Part shown: piece by piece, positions 1 to 6,904 of the stretch
Position numbering within the stretch: the stretch's first letter is position 1
How the letters are laid out: each line of letters starts with the position of its first letter
DNA from: a virus
Reading direction: 5' to 3' (one strand)
Length of the DNA: 24,694 nucleotides
Virus record (IMG/VR): IMGVR_UViG_3300017759_000072
Location: 1-24,694 of that record
Made by a program: the position numbers and the translations under genes
The notes under the pieces: model-generated
Seen by the model: only the letters and a program-made list of their open reading frames with translations
Told to the model about the DNA's origin: nothing
Databases searched by the model: none

Positions 1-963
1 ATTATAGCTCCAGGAAAAGCAAAGATTGCTCGTATATCAGAAAAAGATCCTAATGACATGGTTGTCAAAGGTAAAGTTAAGGAGCTGCTTAATTCAATAT
101 GGGAAGCAAAAATTTTTAGACCTGATGGCATAGTAGATGGTCGAGACATTTGGGATGTAATTAGTAAAAACGAATTAGTTTATTCATCAGACTATCCTTA
201 CAAATCTCTTAACGAAAAAACAAAAGGCCTTAGATGTGGTGAGCTTGTTACTATTTGTGCAGGATCAGGAATTGGTAAATCATCTTTTGTTAGAGAGATA
301 GGTCACAGTCTTATTAAAGGAGGCGAAAGTGTTGGTTTTATTATGTTGGAAGAAAGTATCAAAAGGACTGCACTCGGTCTTATGGGCATTGAGGTCGAGA
401 GACCTTTACATCTGGAGTGCAATGATGTTTCTTTTGATGATTTGGTTGAGCCTTACAATCGGACTGTTGGTTCTGGCAGGGTATATCTTTATGACAGCTT
501 TGGTGCAACCGAGCTTGATAACTTACAGTCAAGGATTAGATACTTTGCACAGTCATGTGGATGTAAGTTTATTATTTTAGATCATCTTCATATAGCTCTT
601 TCTACAAACTTACAAACTGATGAAAGACGTATGATTGATAACTTTGTGACTAACTTAAGAACCTTAGTGCAAGAGTTAAACATCTGTTTACTTTGTGTTT
701 CACATCTTAATAGGCCTAAGTCAGACACATCTTTTGAAGAGGGTAAAAATATCTCACTTACTAACCTAAGAGGTAGTCATAGTATTGCTCAATTATCAGA
801 CATGGTTTTAAGTTTAGAAAGAAATCAACAAGCTGATGATCCGAATAGAACAATAATAAGACTTCTTAAAAATCGTTTTACTGGAGAGACTGGAATATGT
901 GGTCACCTGATATACAACCCTGAAACTGGAAGACTGTTAGAGGATGCCAATGATGACTACTGA
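1..963 (+). CDS. T7-like primase-helicase (gp4), C-terminal helicase part, 5' partial
   Basis: Replicative helicase of the T7 gp4 family: a hexamer that unwinds the fork 5'-3' with NTP energy and couples to the phage polymerase. The frame is open from the first base, so the gene starts upstream and the zinc-binding/TOPRIM primase half is mostly missing; the first ~20 codons look like the primase-helicase linker. Numbering from the Met at base 58: Walker A GSGIGKSS at 69-76, catalytic-Glu motif MLEES at 96-100, Walker B FIILD at 171-175, sensor His in SHLNRP near 216, and the arginine-finger motif NRFTGETG at 272-279. All match T7 gp4 in order and spacing. The C-terminus is a short acidic tail ending in an aromatic residue (EDANDDY), like the T7 tail that ends in Phe and touches the polymerase. 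The next gene starts inside the last codons. Identification is secure; only the 5' extent is unknown. Confidence 0.96.
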   Translation: MIAPGKAKIARISEKDPNDMVVKGKVKELLNSIWEAKIFRPDGIVDGRDIWDVISKNELVYSSDYPYKSLNEKTKGLRCGELVTICAGSGIGKSSFVREIGHSLIKGGESVGFIMLEESIKRTALGLMGIEVERPLHLECNDVSFDDLVEPYNRTVGSGRVYLYDSFGATELDNLQSRIRYFAQSCGCKFIILDHLHIALSTNLQTDERRMIDNFVTNLRTLVQELNICLLCVSHLNRPKSDTSFEEGKNISLTNLRGSHSIAQLSDMVLSLERNQQADDPNRTIIRLLKNRFTGETGICGHLIYNPETGRLLEDANDDY

Positions 964-1153
964 TGACAACCTTTACAACTTAGGGAAGACTCTTGAACGA
1001 GCTATTAAGAAAATACAAAAAAATGGAAAGCCATTAGTTCTCTATGCACCTGATGTTGTAAGTCAAATATACATGCAAGATTTATTAGATGAGCTTGCAG
1101 AGGACTACGAAGAAGCTGAAAAAATAATTATAAAAGTAAGGAGTGTGCACTAA
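950..1153 (+). CDS. unknown small protein between helicase and zinc-ribbon gene
   Basis: About 67 residues, not recognised. Three in-frame ATGs exist at 944, 950 and 953. The only ribosome-binding-like sequence, AGAGG at 939-943, directly abuts 944 but sits 6 nt before 950, so 950 (or 953) is the better start. The gene overlaps the end of the helicase by 14 nt or less and its stop shares a base with the next ATG, which fits translational coupling. The sequence is soluble and helix-prone: a lysine-rich first half, a short hydrophobic patch (KPLVLYAPD), then an acidic helix (QDLLDELAEDYEEAE). No cysteines, signal peptide or membrane segment. Position suggests an accessory replication role, but that is only context. 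Confidence 0.75.
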   Translation: MMTTDDNLYNLGKTLERAIKKIQKNGKPLVLYAPDVVSQIYMQDLLDELAEDYEEAEKIIIKVRSVH

Positions 1154-1299
1154 TGAAATGTTGGCATTGTGGAACTGAATTAATTTGGGGTGGTGACCAT
1201 GATATTGATCATGAAGACCCTGAGTTTTGTATGGAAACAAACCTTAGTTGTCCTGGGTGTGGTTCTTTTGTAATGGTTTATCTACCAAAAGACGAATGA
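1153..1299 (+). CDS. 48-residue zinc-ribbon microprotein
   Basis: Short ORF coding 48 residues. It starts with ATG at 1153, overlapping the upstream stop (TAATG), and carries a good ribosome-binding site, AAGGAG at 1138-1143, 9 nt upstream. Its stop overlaps the polymerase start as ATGA (1296-1299). Two CxxC knuckles are visible, C3-W-H-C6 and C33-P-G-C36, separated by an acidic, His-rich stretch (GGDHDIDHED), plus a lone C26. This is a classic zinc-ribbon layout; small proteins of this kind occur next to replication genes in marine T7-like phages. Function is unknown; a nucleic-acid or replisome-binding adaptor is plausible from the fold and position alone. Confidence 0.8.
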   Translation: MKCWHCGTELIWGGDHDIDHEDPEFCMETNLSCPGCGSFVMVYLPKDE

Positions 1300-3032
1300 T
1301 TATATTTGATATTGAAACAAATGGACTGCTTGATGACTTGGATAGAGTTCATTGTCTTGTTTTAAAAGATACATCTACAAATAAGGTAGAAACTTATGCT
1401 GATAATATTCAAGATGGTCTTAAAAGATTAGAGCAAGCTGACTGTATTATAGGTCACAACATAATTAAGTTCGACTTACCAGCTTTAAAAAAAGTATATG
1501 ACTTTAATTACAAAGGTAAGGTCAGAGACACCCTAGTCTTAACTCGTTTAATCTGGTCAGATATCAAAGAACGAGATTTTCAGACAAAAGATTTTCCGAC
1601 AAAGCTAATTGGTAGACACTCATTACAAGCTTGGGGTGTTAGATTAGAAAACACTAAGGGAGACTACACAGGATCTTGGGAACAATTCAATGATGAGATG
1701 TTATCATATTGTATTCAAGATGTTCATGTCACTGACTCCCTTTGGAAAAAGATTTGTGAAAAAAAATATAGTGAGGAATCAATAGAGCTTGAACATAGAT
1801 TAGCTGAAATAATTTATCAGCAAGAGTGTAATGGTTTTAAATTTAATACAACTAAAGCTCAACGATTGTATAGTGGGCTTGCTGCAAAAAGAGAAAGTTT
1901 AAAACAACAACTTAAAGATTCTTTTCCTGACTGGGAAGTAAGAACACCTTTTATACCAAAAGTAAATAACAAAAAACTAGGGTACAGAAAAGGTATACCA
2001 ACTGAAAAAGTTCAGGTCATAGAATTTAATCCAAGCTCAAGAGATCATGTTGCAAACAGATTGATAAATCTTAGAGGATGGAAACCTAAACAGTATACAA
2101 ATGATGGTAAGCCAAAAGTAGACGAAGATGTTTTAAAAAGTTTACCATACCCTGAATCAAAAGTTCTCGTTGAATATTATACGATAGAAAAAAGAATTGG
2201 ACAGTTAGCCGAGGGAAGACAAGCTTGGTTAAAACTTGTTAAGAACAATAGGATTTATGGAAGTGTAAATACTAATGGAGCAGTAACTGGTCGAGCTACC
2301 CACAGTCATCCTAACGTAGGACAAGTTCCTGCTACTACTGTTGCTTATGGTAAAGAGTGTCGAGAATTATTTACTGTAGAAGATGATAATGTTTTAGTTG
2401 GTATTGATGTGTCAGGATTAGAGCTGCGATGTTTAGCTCACTTTATGTCTCGTTATGATAATGGAACTTACATTAAAGAAATTTTAGATGGAGACATACA
2501 CACTGCAAACCAAAAAGCAGCAGGCTTAGACACACGAGCACAAGCTAAGACTTTTATTTATGCATTAGTCTATGGTTGTGGTGCAGCTAAGATGGGAGAG
2601 ATACTTGGTAAAGACGTAAAGGCAGGAAAGAAAATTATTTCTGATTTTATGAAAAGAACACCAGCACTCAAAAGATTAATAGAAGACGTTCAACAAAAAG
2701 CAACTAAAGGTTACATCAAAGGTCTTGATGGTAGGCAGCTAAAGATTAGGTCAGCTCACAAAGCTCTTAATACTTTACTACAATCATCAGGAGCATTGAT
2801 TTGTAAACAGTGGATTATAGATGTCCACGAATTAATCCATCAGCATAACCTAGACTGCAAACAAGTAGCATGGGTTCATGATGAAATACAAATTGAAACA
2901 AGAAAGGAGCATGCTGATGAGCTTGGAAAACTCGCAAAGCAAGCAATCCGAAACTCGGAGAAAAAGTTTAACTTCCGATGTGAGTTGGATTGCGAATACC
3001 GAGTGGGAAAAGATTGGTCTCAAACACATTAG
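1296..3032 (+). CDS. T7-like family A DNA polymerase with 3'-5' exonuclease (gp5)
   Basis: Phage replicative DNA polymerase, 578 residues against 704 in T7 gp5. An upstream in-frame ATG at 1248 exists, but the start at 1296 gives MIIFDIETNG, which matches the T7 N-terminus and overlaps the previous stop as ATGA. Exonuclease residues are intact: D5 and E7 (ExoI), D60 (HNIIKFD, ExoII), Y138/D142 (YCIQD, ExoIII). Polymerase motif A is GIDVSGLELRCL with D371; motif B is AKTFIYALVYG with K418 and Y422; motif C is WVHDE with D529/E530. The C-terminal residue is His, as in T7. Tyr422 is at the site equivalent to T7 Tyr526 and E. coli Pol I Phe762. The insert equivalent to T7's 76-residue thioredoxin-binding domain (258-333) is only about 37 residues here (207-243). 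The last 116 nt overlap the start of the next gene in another frame. Confidence 0.98.
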   Translation: MIIFDIETNGLLDDLDRVHCLVLKDTSTNKVETYADNIQDGLKRLEQADCIIGHNIIKFDLPALKKVYDFNYKGKVRDTLVLTRLIWSDIKERDFQTKDFPTKLIGRHSLQAWGVRLENTKGDYTGSWEQFNDEMLSYCIQDVHVTDSLWKKICEKKYSEESIELEHRLAEIIYQQECNGFKFNTTKAQRLYSGLAAKRESLKQQLKDSFPDWEVRTPFIPKVNNKKLGYRKGIPTEKVQVIEFNPSSRDHVANRLINLRGWKPKQYTNDGKPKVDEDVLKSLPYPESKVLVEYYTIEKRIGQLAEGRQAWLKLVKNNRIYGSVNTNGAVTGRATHSHPNVGQVPATTVAYGKECRELFTVEDDNVLVGIDVSGLELRCLAHFMSRYDNGTYIKEILDGDIHTANQKAAGLDTRAQAKTFIYALVYGCGAAKMGEILGKDVKAGKKIISDFMKRTPALKRLIEDVQQKATKGYIKGLDGRQLKIRSAHKALNTLLQSSGALICKQWIIDVHELIHQHNLDCKQVAWVHDEIQIETRKEHADELGKLAKQAIRNSEKKFNFRCELDCEYRVGKDWSQTH

Positions 3033-3321
3033 TCCTCAACGTAAAGGAGATATAGCAGAGCATCATTGTATAGCTTGGCTATGGTCTAAAGGATATGAGG
3101 TTTTTAAAAATAGTGGCCAAACTGGAGCTGTTGATTTAATAGCATTAAATGTTGATTCTGGTGAATTGATGCTTGTTGATGTTAAAAGTTATAAGGATGG
3201 AAGACTATCCTCAAGAACTCCAACACAAAAAAAACTTGGTGTTAAATACTTACATTATAATCCTCATACAAAAAAGATAAGGTTTATAAAACATAGATCT
3301 ATCCACAAAGGTATTAAATGA
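2917..3321 (+). CDS. PD-(D/E)XK-type endonuclease
   Basis: Small nuclease of the PD-(D/E)XK fold (134 residues from this start). Visible core: E48 in GDIAE, D73 in GAVDLIA, and D88-V-K90 in LMLVDVKS, the usual spacing for resolvase/restriction-like nucleases. A T7 gp3-like role in cutting branched DNA is inferred from the fold and the position between gp5 and gp6 analogues. The start is debatable. In-frame ATGs occur at 2878, 2881, 2911 and 2917; only 2917 has a well-placed ribosome-binding site (AAAGGAG at 2903-2909, 7 nt spacing). That places the first ~38 residues inside the polymerase gene in the +1 frame, and the conserved domain begins just as the polymerase stops. A rarer non-AUG start (GTG at 2980 or ATT at 3028) is possible. 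The stop overlaps the exonuclease start as ATGA. Confidence 0.88.
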   Translation: MSLENSQSKQSETRRKSLTSDVSWIANTEWEKIGLKHISPQRKGDIAEHHCIAWLWSKGYEVFKNSGQTGAVDLIALNVDSGELMLVDVKSYKDGRLSSRTPTQKKLGVKYLHYNPHTKKIRFIKHRSIHKGIK

Positions 3322-4052
3322 CAACATTATTAATTGATGGAGATATCTGTGCTTATCAATATTCCTCTGCAAGTGAGCATGAGGTTGACTGGGGTGAAGA
3401 TGTCTGGACACTTTGGAGTAACCGAAAGGAAGCTTCTAGTCTAATAAAACAATATGTAGATCATTTGCTTGAAGCAACTAAAGCCGACAAAGTTGTTTTT
3501 GCTTTTACTGATAAGGAAAACTTTAGAAAAAAGATTAATCCTAATTACAAAGTAAATAGAAAAAAAATAAGAAAACCTGTCTGCTACAAAGCATTAGTTA
3601 ACTGGATTACAGATAATTATGAAACTTATGTAAGACCTGAACTTGAAGCTGATGATGTATTGGGAATTTTATCTACACATCCTACTCTTATTAAAGATAA
3701 GAAAATTGTCGTATCTGAAGATAAAGACCTAATGACTATTCCAGGATTGTTATGGAAAAGTGGCCAACTACACGAGATAGGTGAAGAAGTAGCTGACTAC
3801 AACTTTCTAAAACAAACACTGACTGGTGATGCAACTGATGGCTATTCAGGTGTACCAGGCATAGGAGCTGTAACTGCTGATAAAATTTTAACTAAGGAAT
3901 GTTCTTGGCAAGCTGTTTTAAATTGTTTTGCAAAAGCAAACTTAGATAAAAACGAAGCCTTGTTACAAGCTCGTATGGCTCGAATCTTACGAGCTAGTGA
4001 TTACGATTTTAAAAACAAACAAATAAAACTATGGAGTCCAAATGTATTATGA
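3318..4052 (+). CDS. T7 gp6-like 5'-3' exonuclease (FEN/PIN fold)
   Basis: 244-residue flap/5'-3' exonuclease, the T7 gp6 counterpart (300 residues in T7), which removes RNA primers and degrades host DNA to nucleotides. Metal-binding motifs are in order: LIDGD (D7, D9), ELEADDVLG (E110, D112, D113), VVSEDKDLM (D135, D137), then TGDATDGYSG (D171, D174) followed by the helix-hairpin-helix GVPGIGAVTA at 178-187 that contacts DNA. The start overlaps the nuclease stop (ATGA at 3318-3321) and the end overlaps the DUF3310 gene by 11 nt, so it lies in a tight translationally coupled replication operon. Confidence 0.95.
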   Translation: MTTLLIDGDICAYQYSSASEHEVDWGEDVWTLWSNRKEASSLIKQYVDHLLEATKADKVVFAFTDKENFRKKINPNYKVNRKKIRKPVCYKALVNWITDNYETYVRPELEADDVLGILSTHPTLIKDKKIVVSEDKDLMTIPGLLWKSGQLHEIGEEVADYNFLKQTLTGDATDGYSGVPGIGAVTADKILTKECSWQAVLNCFAKANLDKNEALLQARMARILRASDYDFKNKQIKLWSPNVL

Positions 4053-4299
4053 TATTGCGAAAGCATTAAAAGAAGAAAAAGATAAAGCAATTAATCCTGA
4101 CCATTATAGTCAGCACAAAATTCAACCAATAAATTTTATACTTGCTAACGAACTAAGTTTCTGTCAGGGCAACGTAATTAAATATATATGTAGGTATCAA
4201 GACCGAGGGCACATTGAGGATCTTAAAAAAGCTAGAGCTTATATTGATTTTCTAATTGCAGATGAAGAAAAGCTTAGAGAAGAAGCAGGTGTGTCATGA
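4042..4299 (+). CDS. DUF3310-family protein
   Basis: 85 residues with the DUF3310 signature: NPDHY near residue 19, then IQPINFI, and GNVIKYICRYQDRG followed by EDLKKARAYIDFLI. These small proteins are common in phages and are sometimes annotated as nucleotide-kinase-like, but no activity has been established from sequence. GGAG at 4033-4036 lies 5 nt before the ATG, inside the exonuclease gene. The stop overlaps the next gene as ATGA (4296-4299). Its place between replication genes and the ribonucleotide reductase fits a nucleotide-metabolism or host-takeover role; that is inference. Confidence 0.88.
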   Translation: MYYDIAKALKEEKDKAINPDHYSQHKIQPINFILANELSFCQGNVIKYICRYQDRGHIEDLKKARAYIDFLIADEEKLREEAGVS

Positions 4300-4511
4300 A
4301 GTGGGTCTTAATATTGTTTTTAATTACTGGTGAAGAAAAAGTTTATGGTGGTGTTGAGAAGTGTGAAATTAACCACATCACAAATATAATAAATGAATAT
4401 ATAGATGAAACATTAACTCATCCAGAAATGATTCAAGGGTGGGGGTGTTACGATAAGAAAACTTTTTTAATCAGACAAAATGCTAGAAAAAATCTTGGGC
4501 TAGATGTTTGA
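4296..4511 (+). CDS. unknown small protein, hydrophobic N-terminus
   Basis: 71 residues, not recognised. The start codon overlaps the DUF3310 stop (ATGA) and the end overlaps the next gene by 8 nt, which argues for a real coupled gene. The first 11 residues are hydrophobic (KWVLILFLITG), too short for a confident transmembrane helix and lacking a clear signal-peptidase site; they could instead be a buried beta strand. Two cysteines (C23 and C51) and the motif IQGWGCYDKKTF are visible. The tail (RQNARKNLG) is basic. Confidence 0.7.
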   Translation: MKWVLILFLITGEEKVYGGVEKCEINHITNIINEYIDETLTHPEMIQGWGCYDKKTFLIRQNARKNLGLDV

Positions 4512-4743
4512 TTGGCTTATTGTCACTTTGTGGTTTGAGTTAAATAACAAGCTTCACATGAAGCACTATCCTAATCAATTAGTTTCAAACTGCAAGTCAG
4601 CAGTAATTGAACTTATAGAAGTGTACGAAGAAAAATATCCTCTAAGAAAATTTAGAGCAGCTAAATGTAACGAGCCCTCAGTCTGGTTCAAAAAATACAA
4701 ATTAAACAAGTGGAAAATATTTAAAGAAAAGGAGAACAACTAG
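4504..4743 (+). CDS. unknown small basic protein
   Basis: 79 residues, not recognised. It overlaps the upstream gene by 8 nt, and its stop (TAG 4741-4743) is immediately followed by the reductase ATG at 4744. The N-terminus is hydrophobic and aromatic (MFDWLIVTLWFE); the rest is basic with many Lys and Trp residues (SVWFKKYKLNKWKIFKEKEN). The ribosome-binding site of the reductase (AAAAGGAG 4727-4734) is encoded by its last codons. Function unknown. Confidence 0.7.
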   Translation: MFDWLIVTLWFELNNKLHMKHYPNQLVSNCKSAVIELIEVYEEKYPLRKFRAAKCNEPSVWFKKYKLNKWKIFKEKENN

Positions 4744-6699
4744 ATGGTGTCTACGAGAGCAGAAGTTATTACAAGAAGAACTTATAATCGACCATTAGAT
4801 AACGATAAATTTGAAACATGGGAAGAAACTATAAGCAGAGTTATTAGTCATCAAAGATGGTTATGGATTAGAGCTAAGAAACATGACTTAAATTATGAAG
4901 AGTCACAAGAGCTTACTGAATTAAAAAAGTTACTTCTAGAAAGAAAAGTATCTGTAGCTGGTAGAACACTATGGTTAGGTGGAACTGAGGTCTCTAAAAA
5001 AAGAGAAGCTTCTCAGTTTAATTGTAGCTTTCTAAGAGTAGAAACAGTTTATGATGTGGTTGATGCTTTCTGGTTATTGCTTCAAGGATGTGGTGTGGGT
5101 TTCCAACCAGTCACTGGAACTTTAAATGGATTTCAAAAGCCTATTCATAATGTTGAAGTCATCCGAACAAAAAGAAAAACGAAAGGAGGTAGAGATGACA
5201 ACATTGAATCTTATGACAAAGATAAAAAACTTTGGAAAGTTAGTATTGGAGATAGTGCCGAAAGTTGGTGCAAAGGTCTTGGAAAGCTTCTTGCTGGTAA
5301 GTATGACTGTGAAAAATTGGTTATTGACTTCTCTGAAATTAGGCCAGAGGGTTCAAGACTCTCAGGTTATGGTTGGATTTCGCAAGGCGATAAACTTTTG
5401 TCAAAAGCATTTTTACAAATCGTTGACATACTTAATAGGAGGTCTGGTAATCTTCTTAGTCATTTGGATATTTTGGACATTGTTAATTGGGTAGGAACTG
5501 TATTATCAAGTAGACGATCAGCAGAGATATGCTTATTAGATTATAATAATCCTGAGTGGGAAAATTTTGCTAAAGCTAAAAAAGATCATTTTAATGATAA
5601 CCCACAAAGAAGCCAATCTAATAACTCATTAGTGTTTCATCAAAAACCTACAAAGGCAGAACTACATTATATATTTAAATTAATGGAAGAAGCTGGAGGT
5701 TCAGAACCTGGATTTATAAATGCTGAAACAGCAAAAAGAAAAGCAGCATGGTTTAAAGGTTTAAATCCATGTGCAGAAATACTTTTAGGTAACAAAAATT
5801 TTTGTAACTTAGTCGAGTGTGATTTAGGAAAATTCAATGGTGACTGGGAGGGTTTACTTAGAGCTATTTATTTAATTGCAAGAGCCAACTATAGACAAAC
5901 TTGTGTTAATCTAAAAGATGGAGTGTTAGCTGACACATGGCATGAGCTTAATAATTTCTTACGATTATGTGGAGTTGGCCTAACTGGAATTGTAAGTTGG
6001 GAACATTGTGACTCTGCTAAATCATTTAAAGGATTAAAAGAAATAGCAGTTAAGGGAGCTGAAAGTATGGCTGAAGAACTTAATATGCCAAGACCTAAAG
6101 CTGTAACTACTGTTAAGCCAAGTGGAACTTTATCTAAGATAATGGACACTACTGAGGGAGTACATAAACCATTAGGTAAATACATATTTAATAATATTAA
6201 CTTTTCTAAAAGTGACCCCCTTGTAGAAAAATTAAAACAAAGTAACTACAAGGTTATGGATAATCCTTATGATGATACAAGTGTTTTAGTTACATTTCCT
6301 GTTTGTCATGACAATGTTGATTTTACAGAAGTAGATGGTAAAGAAGTGAACCTAGAAGCAGCAGTTGATCAATTAAATAGATATAAACTGTTAATGGAAA
6401 ACTATGTTGACCATAACTGCTCAGTTACAATCTCGTATGATAAAAAAGAAGTTCCAGCAATAATAGAATGGTTACTTAAGAATTGGGATATTTACATAGG
6501 TGTTTCTTTTCTTTACAGAAACGATCCTACAAAGTCAGCTTCTGACCTTGGTTATCCTTACTTACCACAAGAAGTAGTAACTAAAGAAGAACACGATGAG
6601 TATGTAAAACAATTAGAGCCTGTAGATATTAACTCGGCAAATTCATTAGAAGAGCTAAAAGATGACGAATGTGCAACAGGAGCTTGTCCAGTAAGATAG
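4744..6699 (+). CDS. class II (adenosylcobalamin-dependent) ribonucleoside-triphosphate reductase
   Basis: 651-residue monomeric class II ribonucleotide reductase of the Lactobacillus leichmannii RTPR type (739 residues), which makes dNTPs from NTPs using coenzyme B12 and works without oxygen-dependent radical generation. All key residues are visible: C94 in SQFNCSF (equivalent to C119), the radical site NPCAE with C343 and E345 (C408/E410), C354 eleven residues later (C419), and the C-terminal redox pair C643/C648 in ECATGACPVR (C731/C736). The substrate-site motif PSGT is at 459-462. AAAAGGAG 9 nt upstream gives a strong ribosome-binding site. Such genes are frequent in marine phages and mean the host must supply or import a cobamide. 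No glutaredoxin or thioredoxin partner is coded nearby, so the host reductant is presumably used. Confidence 0.95.
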   Translation: MVSTRAEVITRRTYNRPLDNDKFETWEETISRVISHQRWLWIRAKKHDLNYEESQELTELKKLLLERKVSVAGRTLWLGGTEVSKKREASQFNCSFLRVETVYDVVDAFWLLLQGCGVGFQPVTGTLNGFQKPIHNVEVIRTKRKTKGGRDDNIESYDKDKKLWKVSIGDSAESWCKGLGKLLAGKYDCEKLVIDFSEIRPEGSRLSGYGWISQGDKLLSKAFLQIVDILNRRSGNLLSHLDILDIVNWVGTVLSSRRSAEICLLDYNNPEWENFAKAKKDHFNDNPQRSQSNNSLVFHQKPTKAELHYIFKLMEEAGGSEPGFINAETAKRKAAWFKGLNPCAEILLGNKNFCNLVECDLGKFNGDWEGLLRAIYLIARANYRQTCVNLKDGVLADTWHELNNFLRLCGVGLTGIVSWEHCDSAKSFKGLKEIAVKGAESMAEELNMPRPKAVTTVKPSGTLSKIMDTTEGVHKPLGKYIFNNINFSKSDPLVEKLKQSNYKVMDNPYDDTSVLVTFPVCHDNVDFTEVDGKEVNLEAAVDQLNRYKLLMENYVDHNCSVTISYDKKEVPAIIEWLLKNWDIYIGVSFLYRNDPTKSASDLGYPYLPQEVVTKEEHDEYVKQLEPVDINSANSLEELKDDECATGACPVR

Positions 6700-6726
6700 C
6701 TGTACTACTGGTTTTAGAAACATTTC

Positions 6727-6903
6727 ATGGAACAATTACCTTATAAATTAGAAGATCTTATAGACGAACTTGATAAGATTTTTCCAAATGAGTGTCCAGA
6801 TATAAAACTTACTGATAGAGAGATATGGTTTAAATCTGGTCAAAGGTCAGTTGTTCAATGGTTAATAACATTAAAAGAAAACGAAGAAAACAAGGAAGAA
6901 TAA
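6727..6903 (+). CDS. 58-residue conserved-looking small protein
   Basis: Short ORF coding 58 residues, beginning MEQLPYKLEDLIDELDKIFP and containing WFKSGQRSVVQWL at residues 34-46, a pattern I associate with small proteins of marine T7-like phages; its function is unknown. It lies after a 27-nt gap behind the reductase and ends 1 nt before the next ATG. No strong ribosome-binding site precedes it; the upstream bases are TTTTAGAAACATTTC. The acidic N-terminal half and the Glu/Asn/Lys-rich tail suggest a soluble helical protein. It marks the junction between nucleotide-metabolism and structural genes. Confidence 0.75.
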   Translation: MEQLPYKLEDLIDELDKIFPNECPDIKLTDREIWFKSGQRSVVQWLITLKENEENKEE

Positions 6904-6904
6904 T

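Noticed and set aside
1248-1295. Upstream start for the polymerase adding 16 residues
   Set aside because: The added residues lie inside the zinc-ribbon gene, resemble nothing in T7 gp5, and the start at 1296 gives the expected N-terminus with an ATGA overlap.
5126-5494. 122-codon + strand ORF inside the ribonucleotide reductase gene
   Set aside because: It lies wholly within the reductase, which has all catalytic motifs in its own frame. The protein is low-complexity and hydrophobic with no family resemblance.
5889-6185. Minus-strand ORF opposite the reductase; likewise 7385-7675, 12329-12532, 15394-15591, 18111-18461, 19485-19784 and 22776-22961
   Set aside because: All are antisense shadows of well-supported + strand genes, with Cys/Leu/Ser-rich translations and no coupled starts.
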